Shown here in pieces: positions 52,832-61,747 of a DNA stretch of 64,000 nucleotides. The notes below the pieces were generated by a model. The model saw only the letters and a program-made list of their open reading frames with translations. It did not search any database and was not told where the DNA came from. The position numbers and the translations under genes are program-made. This stretch comes from Chryseobacterium gambrini (lineage in GTDB: Bacteria > Bacteroidota > Bacteroidia > Flavobacteriales > Weeksellaceae): positions 124,001-188,000 of the forward strand of contig NZ_FTOV01000003.1 of the NCBI RefSeq assembly GCF_900156825.1, given 5' to 3'. The stretch's first letter is position 1, and every line of letters begins with the position of its first letter.

Positions 52832-53554
52832 ATGGAAAACAAATATCCACAGAAACCGGGATTAGATTTTATACTGAAGCAGGCATTTTTCTACTGGAAT
52901 AAGACGCTGATTTTTCAGCTGATGTTTTCGGTGCTTTACTTTGCCATATTTTTCACCTCAATGTTTTTCTTTGCAGAAAAATTCGGGGTATTGGAGCAGC
53001 AGCAGCAACTTATCGAAGCCTATCAAAACGGGATGGATGCTTATCTGGCAAAAGCGGCGGAACTTGGACAAACGGATAATTCTCGGTATTTCAGCTATGC
53101 TTTACTGGGAACACTGGTTTTCCTTTACCCTTTAAATCTTGGGTTTTTTCAGATTTTCCGAAAGATTGATTTAAAAGAAAAAATTGAGATCAGTGATTTA
53201 CTGGCGGGTTACAACGGAACGAACTTTTTCAGATATATTTCGTACGGTCTGTTTTGGTTTTTGATCTATGCCATGATCTTCAATACCTTAATTTTGCCTG
53301 TTATCTGGGTTTGCATTACGATTTTTGTAGCACCGATGATGTTTTTCATGAACCGAACCATCTTCGAATCGATTTCTTTAAATTTTAAAGCGCTGAAGAT
53401 GTATTTTCTGGAAATATTTGTGTGTGTGATGGTTGCAGTAATTTTTAAATACATAGGATTTGCCCTGTTTTTTGTAGGAGGTTTATTTACATTTCCTTTC
53501 TGGAATGCGATGATTTATTCGCTTTACAAAACCATTTTCTCCGAAAAGGAATAA
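52832..53554 (+). CDS. Polytopic membrane protein of unknown function
   Basis: The start at ATG 52832 (MENKYPQKPG) is used; an earlier TTG at 52814 falls inside the -7 box. The 240-aa product has four to five membrane helices (about 22-50, 90-112, 130-160, 195-215, 220-238) and an acidic start. No family is recognised beyond similarity of plan to the next gene. The promoter TACTTTTG at 52809-52816 is 15 nt upstream. Confidence 0.8.
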   Translation: MENKYPQKPGLDFILKQAFFYWNKTLIFQLMFSVLYFAIFFTSMFFFAEKFGVLEQQQQLIEAYQNGMDAYLAKAAELGQTDNSRYFSYALLGTLVFLYPLNLGFFQIFRKIDLKEKIEISDLLAGYNGTNFFRYISYGLFWFLIYAMIFNTLILPVIWVCITIFVAPMMFFMNRTIFESISLNFKALKMYFLEIFVCVMVAVIFKYIGFALFFVGGLFTFPFWNAMIYSLYKTIFSEKE

Positions 53555-53628
53555 ATTTGGAGTGATTTTAATATTATTTCTGCCAAAAAAAGATTAATTT
53601 GGTAGTAACAACATTAAAAAATCACACC

Positions 53629-54366
53629 ATGTCAGAATTTGATGAATTTGATCAGCAGGGTTCTGTTCCGGAAAGGAATACAGGATCTATTATTTCTCAT
53701 GCTTTCGAAATCTATAAAGGAATTTTTCTTTATGCGATTGCTGCAATGATCGTTTATGTAATTGGCGATTTTGTATTACAGTCTGTTACAGGTTATAATT
53801 CCTGGGAAGGCTTTAGCGGTTTTAAAGATATTGAGGATGGCGATTTTTCTCAATATAATTATTTGACCCGACCGGGAGCTTCTTTGTATTATTCTGTTTC
53901 GAGTGTTTTTGGCATTCTGTTTTCTCCTATTTATGTAGGACTAATTTATATTGCCAATAAATTTAATACAAAAAATGCAATAGAATTTTCTGATCTATTT
54001 ATTGGGTATCGTCAAAATTTAGGAAATATCCTTCTGTACTGCTTATGCACTACAATTATTTTTGGTATTTCCGCAGCACTGTGCGGGATCCCGTTCTTGT
54101 TTGTTTATCCACTTTTTCTTTTAGGTTATCCTATCCTTTTGTTTGAGAATGCAAATGCAATAGATGCAATCAGCAAGACTTTTAACATCGCAAAAGAAAA
54201 TTACGGTACGTTTTTAGGTGCAGGTCTGTTGGGCGGATTAATTAGTATAAGCGGAATTGTTCTTTGCTGTATAGGCATCATAGCTACTTTTCCGTTTATC
54301 ATGATCGTAATGTATTCTACTTACTGTGCCCATTTAGGAAAACCAAGACAAATAATAAACAAGTAA
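53629..54366 (+). CDS. Polytopic membrane protein, related in plan to the preceding gene
   Basis: The start at ATG 53629 (MSEFDEFDQQGSVPE) is preferred over an upstream codon at 53599. The 245-aa product has an acidic head then membrane helices (about 30-50, 95-115, 135-160, 205-235) with glycine-rich C-terminal segments, a layout like the preceding protein and like glycerophosphoryl-diester/DUF-type integral proteins. A -7-like TAATTTG lies at 53595-53601. Its stop overlaps the next ATG (TAATG). Confidence 0.75.
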   Translation: MSEFDEFDQQGSVPERNTGSIISHAFEIYKGIFLYAIAAMIVYVIGDFVLQSVTGYNSWEGFSGFKDIEDGDFSQYNYLTRPGASLYYSVSSVFGILFSPIYVGLIYIANKFNTKNAIEFSDLFIGYRQNLGNILLYCLCTTIIFGISAALCGIPFLFVYPLFLLGYPILLFENANAIDAISKTFNIAKENYGTFLGAGLLGGLISISGIVLCCIGIIATFPFIMIVMYSTYCAHLGKPRQIINK

Positions 54367-55451
54367 TGAATAAAAATGAACAAATAAGCAGCGTCAAAAT
54401 AAAGCAGGTGTTTCTGCTGGCAATTATTTTGATATTGGCGGCATTAATCTGTTATAATCTTGCGCTTTTTATCCCTTCCGTATTGGGAGCAATCACCATA
54501 TATGTGGTGTGCAGGAGATATAATTTTTATCTGCAGGAAGAAAAAAAGTGGAAACCGTGGCTTGCCTCATTAACGCTGATGTTTGCGAGTCTGGTTATTC
54601 TCATTCTCCCGATTTATTTTATAGGAGATCTTTTAATTGAAAAATTAGGAAATGCGCAGGCTTACATGGATAAGTTTAATGTATTTCTGGAAAAAATTCA
54701 TACTTATATTTTCGATAAAGTAGGGTTTGATATCTTAAGCAAAGAAAATATGGATAAGCTGAAAAGCAGTGTAGGACAGTTTTCTACAAAAGCCCTCAGC
54801 GGAACTTTTAATACAATGACGGTTGTTATGTCGGTGTATTTTATTCTTTATTTTATGTTGGCAAAACCTCGTTTATTCGAAAGAATTCTATCCTCTTCAG
54901 CTCCTCTGAAAAGATCCAATGTATCTATGATCGGAGAGAAAATGAGGAAGCTGATTATGGCAAATGCGATCGGAATTCCCGTTGTTGCTCTCGGACAAGG
55001 AATTGTTGCTTTAGTGGGATACTTCATTTTTGGCACACCAAGTCCGGTTTTGCTTTTTGCATTAACGGCGGCAGCTTCTATGATTCCCGTTGTGGGAGCA
55101 GCAATTGTTTATGTTCCTGTCTGCGTTTATATGATTGCAGAGGGAAACACCGGAGCGGGACTCGGGTTGGCGGCTTATTGTCTTATTGTGGTAGGATTAA
55201 CGGATAATGTGCTGCGTTTTACCCTTCTGAAAAAGCTAGAAGACATTCACCCTTTAAATACGGTTTTCGGGATTATTATGGGGATGAATTTATTCGGTTT
55301 TATGGGGCTGGTTTTTGGTCCTATTTTAATTTCATTAACTTTGCTTCTGATTCAGGTATACAGAAACGAATTTTCGGATGATGATACTCCTGATCTGCAG
55401 TTACCGGGTAAAGATGATGCCCTGGAGCAAAAAATCGATTTAATGGTATAA
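54366..55451 (+). CDS. AI-2E family transporter (PerM/TqsA-like)
   Basis: The start ATG at 54366 overlaps the previous stop by one base, a typical coupled junction; a longer frame beginning at 54264 is rejected. The 361-aa product has about eight membrane helices and the family motif near FGTPSPVLLFALTAAASMIPVVGAAIVYVPV and GLTDNVLRFTLL, with a conserved GPILISLTLLL near the end. The family exports small molecules or ions; the AI-2 role is not established here. Confidence 0.92.
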   Translation: MNKNEQISSVKIKQVFLLAIILILAALICYNLALFIPSVLGAITIYVVCRRYNFYLQEEKKWKPWLASLTLMFASLVILILPIYFIGDLLIEKLGNAQAYMDKFNVFLEKIHTYIFDKVGFDILSKENMDKLKSSVGQFSTKALSGTFNTMTVVMSVYFILYFMLAKPRLFERILSSSAPLKRSNVSMIGEKMRKLIMANAIGIPVVALGQGIVALVGYFIFGTPSPVLLFALTAAASMIPVVGAAIVYVPVCVYMIAEGNTGAGLGLAAYCLIVVGLTDNVLRFTLLKKLEDIHPLNTVFGIIMGMNLFGFMGLVFGPILISLTLLLIQVYRNEFSDDDTPDLQLPGKDDALEQKIDLMV

Positions 55452-55452
55452 G

Positions 55453-55719
55453 ATGGAAGACGGAATAAACCCTGAAATTTTAAAAGAAATCTGTTTCTTA
55501 AAGATGCCTTTCGGGAAATACGAAGGAACAGTTCTCGCGGATCTGCCGATAAGCTATCTGGAATGGTTTGCCAGAACAGGAATGCCCAAAGGAAAGTTGG
55601 GAATGCAGTTATCAACAATTTACGAAATAAAATTAAACGGTCTAATGGATTTGCTGACTCCAATTCGGGGAGGAACGGTGAATTTTGAAAAACCTAAAAC
55701 AAAAACGTATAAATTTTAG
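55453..55719 (+). CDS. DUF3820 family protein
   Basis: The 88-aa product has the DUF3820 pattern: LKMPFGKYEGTVLADLPISYLEWFARTGMPKGKLG (about 17-51) and EIKLNGLMDLLTPIRGG. Function is not known. It begins 1 bp after the transporter stop, so it is co-transcribed. A perfect hairpin terminator follows. Confidence 0.93.
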   Translation: MEDGINPEILKEICFLKMPFGKYEGTVLADLPISYLEWFARTGMPKGKLGMQLSTIYEIKLNGLMDLLTPIRGGTVNFEKPKTKTYKF

Positions 55720-55722
55720 CAT

Positions 55723-55759
55723 AAAGTTTCGGCGGCATCGAAGATGCCGCCGAAACTTT
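55723..55759 (+). terminator. Perfect 17-bp hairpin terminator
   Basis: AAAGTTTCGGCGGCATC (55723-55739) and GATGCCGCCGAAACTTT (55743-55759) form an unbroken 17-bp stem around GAA, followed by T residues. It begins 3 bp after the DUF3820 stop and works for both strands. Confidence 0.92.
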
Positions 55760-55932
55760 TTTCAAATAGATGCTATCTATAAGTATGTTTTCAGCTAATT
55801 AATTGATTTTTCAGTAGTATGCTTCAATTTTAATCTAAAGAATTCTCAGAGAGATAAAAGAGAAAAAGCCTGAATTCATTAAATTAGAAAGTTTAATTTC
55901 ATTATTACTTAGTAAACCTGCCACGGAATTGT

Positions 55933-56397
55933 TTATTTTTTTTGTTTTGCCTCTGAAGGTTTAGTTTTTCTGCATGCGCATTCATGATGTTTGCTTAAAT
56001 ATTCAATGGTTGATCTGCACATTTTTTCTAAAACAGAAAGATGGATATCAGATAATTTTTTTACATAAATACACGATTTTCCCATTCTATATTTTCCAAG
56101 TTCTTCCAGTAAATATTGGGTTTCTTCAGTTGGAGAAAATACATATAGTGAAAATGCGGATTTACGAGGTGAGAAGCTGATCAGAGGCATGTCTCCTGCA
56201 TGTCCGCTTTCGTATTTATAATGATAACTGCCAAATCCGATAATTGCAGAGCCCCACATTTTGGGTTCAAAGCCAGTCCAGTCACTCATTAGCGAGATCA
56301 GTTTAAAACTTTCCTCTTTCTTTTGTTCATTTTCCACATAAGAGTTGATGAAATTTGTAACATTTACTTCTGTTTCGACTGTTTTATTTTGGGGCAT
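55933..56397 (-). CDS. DUF1801 domain protein
   Basis: The 154-aa product matches DUF1801/YdhG-like proteins: EESFKLISLMSDWTGFEPKMWGSAIIGFGSYHYKYESG (about 28-65) and SFSPRKSAFSLYVF (about 73-86), with a His/Cys-rich basic tail. Function is unknown. It follows uvrB by 27 bp in the same direction. The intergenic 55760-55932 shows nothing recognisable. Confidence 0.9.
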   Translation of the reverse strand: MPQNKTVETEVNVTNFINSYVENEQKKEESFKLISLMSDWTGFEPKMWGSAIIGFGSYHYKYESGHAGDMPLISFSPRKSAFSLYVFSPTEETQYLLEELGKYRMGKSCIYVKKLSDIHLSVLEKMCRSTIEYLSKHHECACRKTKPSEAKQKK

Positions 56398-56424
56398 AGA
56401 AGATTATATTTTACAATTAATAAT

Positions 56425-58416
56425 TTATTCCTTCAAAGCAGCAATTTCATCCCTTAATTTCGCGGCTTTAATAAAATCAAGATTTTTCGCAGCGGCTTCC
56501 ATTTCCTTCTGCTTTTGCGCGATTACTTTTTCCATATCTTCAGAAGTGTAGCTTGCTTTGGCTTCAGCAACTTTCTGTAAAATTTCTTTTTGCGTATATT
56601 TCTCATCCGGAAAATCTTTGCTTCTTCCGACAAGGCTTTCAGAAATCTTCTTATTTAAAGCCACCGGAACTTTGCCGTGTTCTTCGTTGTACTGCATTTG
56701 TTTTGCACGGCGGTATTCAGTCTCATCAAGCGTTGCCTGCATCGATTTGGTGATCTTATCAGCGTACATAATCGCTCTTCCATTAAGATTTCTCGCGGCA
56801 CGACCAACGGTTTGGATCATCGATCTTCGGCTTCTCAACATCCCTTCTTTATCCGCATCCAGAATCGCTACTAAAGATACTTCCGGTAAATCCAGACCTT
56901 CTCGCAATAAATTTACCCCGATTAAAACATCAAAAAGCCCCACACGCAGATCCTGCATGATCTGGATGCGTTCCAAAGTTTCCACATCGGAATGGATGTA
57001 CCGTGTTCTGATCCCGAATTTGGTAAAATATTTTGTTAATTCCTCCGCCATTTTCTTGGTTAACGTCGTTACCAGAACCCTTTCATCAAGATCCGCTCTT
57101 TTCTGGATTTCCTCCATTAAATCATCAATCTGATTCAGCGTTGGACGGATTTCTATAATCGGATCTAAAAGTCCGGTCGGTCGGATAATCTGCTCAATAT
57201 AAGCACCTCCTGTTTTTTCCAGTTCATAATCCGCAGGAGTTGCCGAAACATAAATAACCTGATTCTGAATGGCTTCAAATTCTTCAAATTTCAAAGGACG
57301 GTTATCCATTGCGGCAGGAAGTCTGAATCCGTATTCCACCAAAGCTTCTTTACGGCTGCGGTCGCCTCCGTACATCGCATGAACCTGCGGAACTGTAACG
57401 TGGCTCTCGTCAATCACCATCAAATAATCTTTAGGGAAATAATCCAATAAACAGAAAGGTCTTGTTCCCGGCAATCTTCCGTCGAGATACCTCGAATAAT
57501 TTTCAATTCCGGAACAGTAACCCAGTTCTTTAATCATCTCCAAATCGAGTTCGGTTCTTTCCTGTAACCTTTTGGCTTCCAGTGGTTTTTCAATAGAATT
57601 GAAAAAATCAACCTGCTTTACCAGATCATCCTGAATATCGCGGATTGCGCCGTTCAAGGTCTCTTTTGATGTTACAAAAAGATTGGCAGGATAGATCTGA
57701 ATCTGTTCAAAAGCTCCTGTCACATTTCCCGAAACCGGATCAAAACTCTGGATTTTTTCAATCTCATCCCCGAAAAACTGAATTCTGATTGCGTTATCCG
57801 CATAAGCCGGGAAAACATCAATCACATCTCCCTTTACACGGAATGTACCTCTTTGGAATTCGTTTAATGTTCTGGAATATAGTGCATTAACTAAAGAGTG
57901 AAGAAGTGCGGTTCTGGTCGCTTTTTCACCAATCGCAATGGAAATTAAAGATTTGTGAAATTCTGTCGGGTTTCCGATACCATAAATACATGATACGGAA
58001 GCAACAATCAGAACGTCCCGTCTTCCGGAAAGTAAACTCGCGGTTGCGGAAAGTCTTAGTTTTTCAACTTCTTCGTTGATACTCAGGTCTTTCTCGATAT
58101 AAGTTCCGGTTGTGGCGATGTAAGCTTCCGGCTGATAATAATCGTAGTAACTTACAAAATATTCAACGGCATTTTCAGGAAAGAATTCTTTAAACTCCAT
58201 GAAAAGCTGTGCCGCCAAAGTTTTGTTATGAGCTAAAACCAAAGTCGGTTTCTGTACATTCTGCACCACATTGGCAACGGTAAATGTTTTTCCGGATCCG
58301 GTAACTCCTAAAAGCGTTTGGTATTTTTCTCCGATTTCGATTCCTTCGGTGAGCTTTTCTATCGCTTGTGGCTGATCTCCGGTAGGTTTATATTCTGATT
58401 GAAGTTTAAAATTCAT
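56425..58416 (-). CDS. uvrB: Excinuclease ABC subunit UvrB
   Basis: UvrB verifies DNA damage in nucleotide excision repair. The 663-aa product has the Walker A GVTGSGKTFTVANV (about 38-51), the beta-hairpin YFVSYYDYYQPEAYI (about 87-101), DESHVTVPQ, GVNLLREGLDLPEVSLVAI, QTVGRAARN and a C-terminal UVR motif (about 625-663). All helicase motifs and length are normal. A -7 box TATTTTTG lies at 58446-58439 on the minus strand. Confidence 0.98.
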   Translation of the reverse strand: MNFKLQSEYKPTGDQPQAIEKLTEGIEIGEKYQTLLGVTGSGKTFTVANVVQNVQKPTLVLAHNKTLAAQLFMEFKEFFPENAVEYFVSYYDYYQPEAYIATTGTYIEKDLSINEEVEKLRLSATASLLSGRRDVLIVASVSCIYGIGNPTEFHKSLISIAIGEKATRTALLHSLVNALYSRTLNEFQRGTFRVKGDVIDVFPAYADNAIRIQFFGDEIEKIQSFDPVSGNVTGAFEQIQIYPANLFVTSKETLNGAIRDIQDDLVKQVDFFNSIEKPLEAKRLQERTELDLEMIKELGYCSGIENYSRYLDGRLPGTRPFCLLDYFPKDYLMVIDESHVTVPQVHAMYGGDRSRKEALVEYGFRLPAAMDNRPLKFEEFEAIQNQVIYVSATPADYELEKTGGAYIEQIIRPTGLLDPIIEIRPTLNQIDDLMEEIQKRADLDERVLVTTLTKKMAEELTKYFTKFGIRTRYIHSDVETLERIQIMQDLRVGLFDVLIGVNLLREGLDLPEVSLVAILDADKEGMLRSRRSMIQTVGRAARNLNGRAIMYADKITKSMQATLDETEYRRAKQMQYNEEHGKVPVALNKKISESLVGRSKDFPDEKYTQKEILQKVAEAKASYTSEDMEKVIAQKQKEMEAAAKNLDFIKAAKLRDEIAALKE

Positions 58417-58523
58417 AAAAATTGTGATGTTATCCTAACAAAAATACGAAAGAAATATTTGACATCGGGAACTATTTCATACCACAGATTCATTAAAATA
58501 GACGAAAGACTTTATATAAAACA

Positions 58524-58552
58524 AAAACAGCACCCAATCTGAATGCTGTTTT
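58524..58552 (-). terminator. Terminator after the M56 peptidase gene
   Basis: AAAACAGCA (58524-58532) pairs with TGCTGTTTT (58544-58552) with an 11-nt loop. On the minus strand a T-containing stretch follows. It lies 19 bp after the peptidase stop. Confidence 0.7.
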
Positions 58553-58570
58553 ATTTAAAAAAAATCAATC

Positions 58571-59983
58571 CTAATTTTGAAAATACATCGTTAGTGGAAT
58601 TCTCATTCTGTAGCGAACTTGTTTTCCGTCTTTTTCAGCAGGTTTCCAGGTTATATTTTCATTGGCTTTTTTGAAGGAATTCACTGCCTCTGTATTAAAT
58701 GCTTCATTGTTTCCCGCGGCTTTAACATCGGCAATATTTCCGTCTTCCAGAACAGTGTAGTTGATTTCAGTTCTGTACGTTTCTTTGCTTACATTAACTT
58801 TATTTCCGTCAAAAGATTTTGAAATATTATTCCTTAATTCATTAATCCCTCCCGGATATTGAGGAAGCAGTGTGGGCTCTTCTTTTACCGTTTCATTTGT
58901 TGTACTTTGTGAAGTTTCCTGCTTTACTATTGTGTTTTTACCCTCTTTTGGTCGGATGGTATCCTGAACTTCTTTTTCAGTATTTGCTTTTTTTAAAAGT
59001 TCTGCAACGTTCTCAGTTTCGTTATGTAAAGCATCATTTTTGAAAACATTACTATTTTCTTCATTATTTTCAATGATCTGATCTTTCACCGGTTCTGATA
59101 TTGTTTCCTGTGTTTTTTCGATCATCTTTTCGATTGGAGTTGCATAGGTTCTCTGCACAAACAGTCCGAAAGCAATCATTAAAACAGGAATACTTATTAC
59201 TTTTTTTAAGTCTGTAATTTTTGATTTTTTGGTGTTCATCATAATAAATCGTTTTTTGGTGTTTTTGAAATTGAATGTATGGGTAAGGTTATAGTTTTGG
59301 TTTGAAATAATTTCTTCCAGAATTAAATTCTGATAGTCTTTTATGGTAAAATCATTTTTTAAGACAGATTCGTCCGCCAGAAATTCATGATTGGTAATTA
59401 TTGCTTTTTTGTAGAAATACACAGACGGATTGAACCACGTAAAAGCCTTTATGATTTCAACAATAATAATATCAATGCTGTGTTTCTGTTCCAGATGACT
59501 CTTTTCGTGAAGAAATATTCTGGAATCTATTTTGTTGTCAATCAGATAGTTTTTTCCTAAATAAATCGTATTCCAGAAGCTGAAAGGCGAAATAGATTCA
59601 TTTGTGATGATGATATTTTGATTCTGATAGATCATTTTTTCACCCTTCAGATTTTTAATTTTTAAATATGAAATAATAGTTCTTGTCAGGAAAATCAATG
59701 TTACGATTCCGTACAATATCCAGATCAGATTCATCCAGTTAAAGCTTTCCTGTTTCGGCGTAATGTCCATAACCTGTAGTGTTGCTTCAATCGTTTTCTG
59801 CAAACGATTAACAGGTTTTTGAGCTTCCGATTGAATGGAAATGAACGGAACGGTGTAAGAAAATACAAGGGAAAACAAAAGGTAAAACCTATTGAAACCA
59901 TACATTTTCTCCTTCTGCAAAAACACGTAATATACGGTCAAAAGCAAGGAAGAACACAGAATTATTTTTAAAACGATCATCAT
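58571..59983 (-). CDS. M56 (BlaR1-like) membrane peptidase with C-terminal TonB-like domain
   Basis: The 470-aa product has N-terminal membrane helices (about 5-20, 34-50, 83-103), the M56 zinc motif H159-E-K-S-H163 and HEFLADES (about 199-206), one more helix (about 270-290), then a long periplasmic part ending in a TonB C-terminal-like domain (about 375-470; LPQYPGGINELRNNI and YTVLEDGNIADVKAAG). Instead of a beta-lactam sensor domain, the tail resembles energy-transducer TonB. It is coupled to the BlaI-like repressor gene by a 4-bp overlap and may cleave it. Confidence 0.9.
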   Translation of the reverse strand: MMIVLKIILCSSLLLTVYYVFLQKEKMYGFNRFYLLFSLVFSYTVPFISIQSEAQKPVNRLQKTIEATLQVMDITPKQESFNWMNLIWILYGIVTLIFLTRTIISYLKIKNLKGEKMIYQNQNIIITNESISPFSFWNTIYLGKNYLIDNKIDSRIFLHEKSHLEQKHSIDIIIVEIIKAFTWFNPSVYFYKKAIITNHEFLADESVLKNDFTIKDYQNLILEEIISNQNYNLTHTFNFKNTKKRFIMMNTKKSKITDLKKVISIPVLMIAFGLFVQRTYATPIEKMIEKTQETISEPVKDQIIENNEENSNVFKNDALHNETENVAELLKKANTEKEVQDTIRPKEGKNTIVKQETSQSTTNETVKEEPTLLPQYPGGINELRNNISKSFDGNKVNVSKETYRTEINYTVLEDGNIADVKAAGNNEAFNTEAVNSFKKANENITWKPAEKDGKQVRYRMRIPLTMYFQN

Positions 59984-60354
59984 TTTTCGTCGATTTGCTG
60001 GTCGATAATTTCACGGAGTTCTTTCAGTTGTTTTTGGGAAAGCTTTGCATTGGACGTAAAAAACGATGCAAACTGCGTTACGGAACTGTTGAAAAAACGG
60101 TCAATCATGGAAGTCATTTCTTCTTTGAAATAGGCTCCTTTCGCGATCTTTGGATAATATTCGCGGGAATTTCCATACAATTTGTAGCCAACAAAATCCT
60201 TATTTTGCATTCTTTTCAGAAGGGTGGCAATAGTTGTAGTGGCAGGTTTGGGTTCAGGGTAGGATTCTAAAATGTCCTTCATGAAAACTTTTTCTTTTTC
60301 CCAAAGAATTTCCATGAGATCTTTCTCAGAATCGGTCAGTTTTATTTCTTTCAT
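59980..60354 (-). CDS. BlaI/MecI/CopY family repressor
   Basis: The 124-aa product is a winged-helix repressor: KEIKLTDSEKDLMEILWEKEKVFMKDILE (about 2-30), PKPATTTIATLLKRMQNKDFV (recognition helix and wing, about 36-56) and a dimerisation tail. It overlaps the M56 gene by 4 bp. Its own promoter carries a palindrome typical of this family, so it should repress the operon until cleaved. Confidence 0.95.
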   Translation of the reverse strand: MKEIKLTDSEKDLMEILWEKEKVFMKDILESYPEPKPATTTIATLLKRMQNKDFVGYKLYGNSREYYPKIAKGAYFKEEMTSMIDRFFNSSVTQFASFFTSNAKLSQKQLKELREIIDQQIDEK

Positions 60355-60375
60355 ATTCTACGGATTGTTATTTGT

Positions 60376-60391
60376 TTCTACAAATGTAGAA
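60376..60391 (-). promoter_or_regulatory. BlaI-type operator overlapping the -7 box
   Basis: TTCTACAAATGTAGAA is a palindrome with 7-bp arms and the TACA-N2-TGTA core of BlaI/MecI operators. On the minus strand the same bases contain the -7 box TACATTTG (60388-60381). Repressor binding would therefore block the promoter of the blaI-like/M56 operon. The start codon is at 60354. Confidence 0.8.
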
Positions 60392-60461
60392 TAAAAATTT
60401 AAACCACCAAATTTTATGGCATTATTTTTCCATTTGAAATTAAAATAATAATCCTAATTCA

Positions 60462-61682
60462 ATGAAAATCAGTAAATTTTATATTTCAGCAATCAGTTTA
60501 ATTCTCCTGTTTTCATCATGCAAAGAAAATAAACTTAATGCCCAAAAGCTCGGAAAAGACGGAAGCGTAGAAACGAAAGAGCCTAATTCTCCCGAATATA
60601 AACCTGCTTTTGCCGGACAGACCAGAATAAAAGCTGTAAAAACCTCGACGCCTTACAAGGTTGAAATTTTAAATAAAGATCTTGGAAAACCTTGGGGAAT
60701 TGTCAATTTACCGGACGGAAAATTTTTAATTACGGACAAAAGAGGATATATGAATGTGGTTTCTGCCGACGGAAAAGAAATTTCAAAAATCGAAGGCTTC
60801 CCGAAAGTAGATTCCAAAGGGCAGGGCGGAATGTTAGATGTGGCTTTAGATCCTGATTTTAAAACAAACAATATCATTTATTTCAGTTTTTCAGAACCTT
60901 ATGAAAATGGAAATCATACTGCGGTTGCAAAAGGAAAACTTTCTCAGGATTTAAAAACGATTTCTGAAGTAAAAGTAATTTTCAGAGCAACTCCAACGTA
61001 CGACGGAGACAAGCACTATGGAAGCCGATTGGCGTTTGATAAAGACGGAAATCTGTTTGTAAGTACAGGAGAAAGATCAGATAAGCAAACCAGAGTTTAT
61101 GCTCAGAGAACAGATAATTATTTAGGTAAAATCTTAAAAATAACGAAAGAAGGACAGCCGGCTCCCGGAAATCCTTTCATGGAAAAAACAGGATTTAAAC
61201 CTGAAATTTATGCGTACGGAATCAGAAATCCGCAAGGTCTGGCAATCGATCCGAATGGAAATTTGTGGGATGTAGAAATGGGACCGAGAGGAGGCGATGA
61301 GATCAATTTAATAAAACCCGGGAAAAATTATGGTTGGGGAGATGTAACCTATGGAATCGAATATTCCGGAGATAAAATCAACAATGGGACGACTCAAAAA
61401 GCGGGAACAGAACAGCCTGTTTATTACTGGGATCCTGTAATTTCACCAAGCGGAGTTACGTTCTATACCGGAAATATCGACGAATGGAAAGGAAATCTGA
61501 TGATCGGCTGTTTAAGTGGAGAACACATCAACCGGATTGTAATGAAAGATAACAAAGTGGTGGGTGAAGAAAGGCTTCTGGAAGATCAGAACGAAAGATT
61601 CCGCGATGTTCTCAATGGAAGCGACGGAAATTTGTACGCTGTTACGGACAGCGGAAAATTGTATAAAATTTCTAAAAAATAA
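60462..61682 (+). CDS. PQQ-dependent sugar dehydrogenase-like lipoprotein
   Basis: The 406-aa product has a lipobox (MKISKFYISAISLILLFSSC, Cys20) and a six-bladed beta-propeller of the glucose/sorbosone dehydrogenase family: WGIVNLPDGKFLITDKRG, QGGMLDVALDPDFKTNN, HYGSRLAFDKDGNLFVSTGERSD, IYAYGIRNPQGLAIDPNG and GPRGGDEINLIKPGKNYGWG. The HYGSR and GIRNPQ motifs carry PQQ/calcium-site residues. It would act on sugars at the periplasmic face. It is likely monocistronic with a terminator following. Confidence 0.92.
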   Translation: MKISKFYISAISLILLFSSCKENKLNAQKLGKDGSVETKEPNSPEYKPAFAGQTRIKAVKTSTPYKVEILNKDLGKPWGIVNLPDGKFLITDKRGYMNVVSADGKEISKIEGFPKVDSKGQGGMLDVALDPDFKTNNIIYFSFSEPYENGNHTAVAKGKLSQDLKTISEVKVIFRATPTYDGDKHYGSRLAFDKDGNLFVSTGERSDKQTRVYAQRTDNYLGKILKITKEGQPAPGNPFMEKTGFKPEIYAYGIRNPQGLAIDPNGNLWDVEMGPRGGDEINLIKPGKNYGWGDVTYGIEYSGDKINNGTTQKAGTEQPVYYWDPVISPSGVTFYTGNIDEWKGNLMIGCLSGEHINRIVMKDNKVVGEERLLEDQNERFRDVLNGSDGNLYAVTDSGKLYKISKK

Positions 61683-61697
61683 TAGTTTTGTTCAGAT

Positions 61698-61733
61698 AAA
61701 TAATGGCTTCCGAATTTCCAGAAGCCATTATTT
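61698..61733. terminator. Bidirectional terminator between convergent genes
   Basis: AAATAATGGCTTC (61698-61710) pairs with GAAGCCATTATTT (61721-61733). It separates the sugar dehydrogenase gene and the convergent TonB receptor gene. Confidence 0.85.
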
Positions 61734-61747
61734 ATTATGAGATAAGA

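Noticed and set aside
54264..54365. Upstream extension of the AI-2E transporter
   Set aside because: It overlaps the preceding membrane-protein gene in another frame; the TAATG junction at 54364-54368 is a normal coupled start.
56558..57133. 191-codon plus-strand open frame
   Set aside because: It is antisense to intact uvrB, has no recognisable domain and is explained by codon bias of the real gene.
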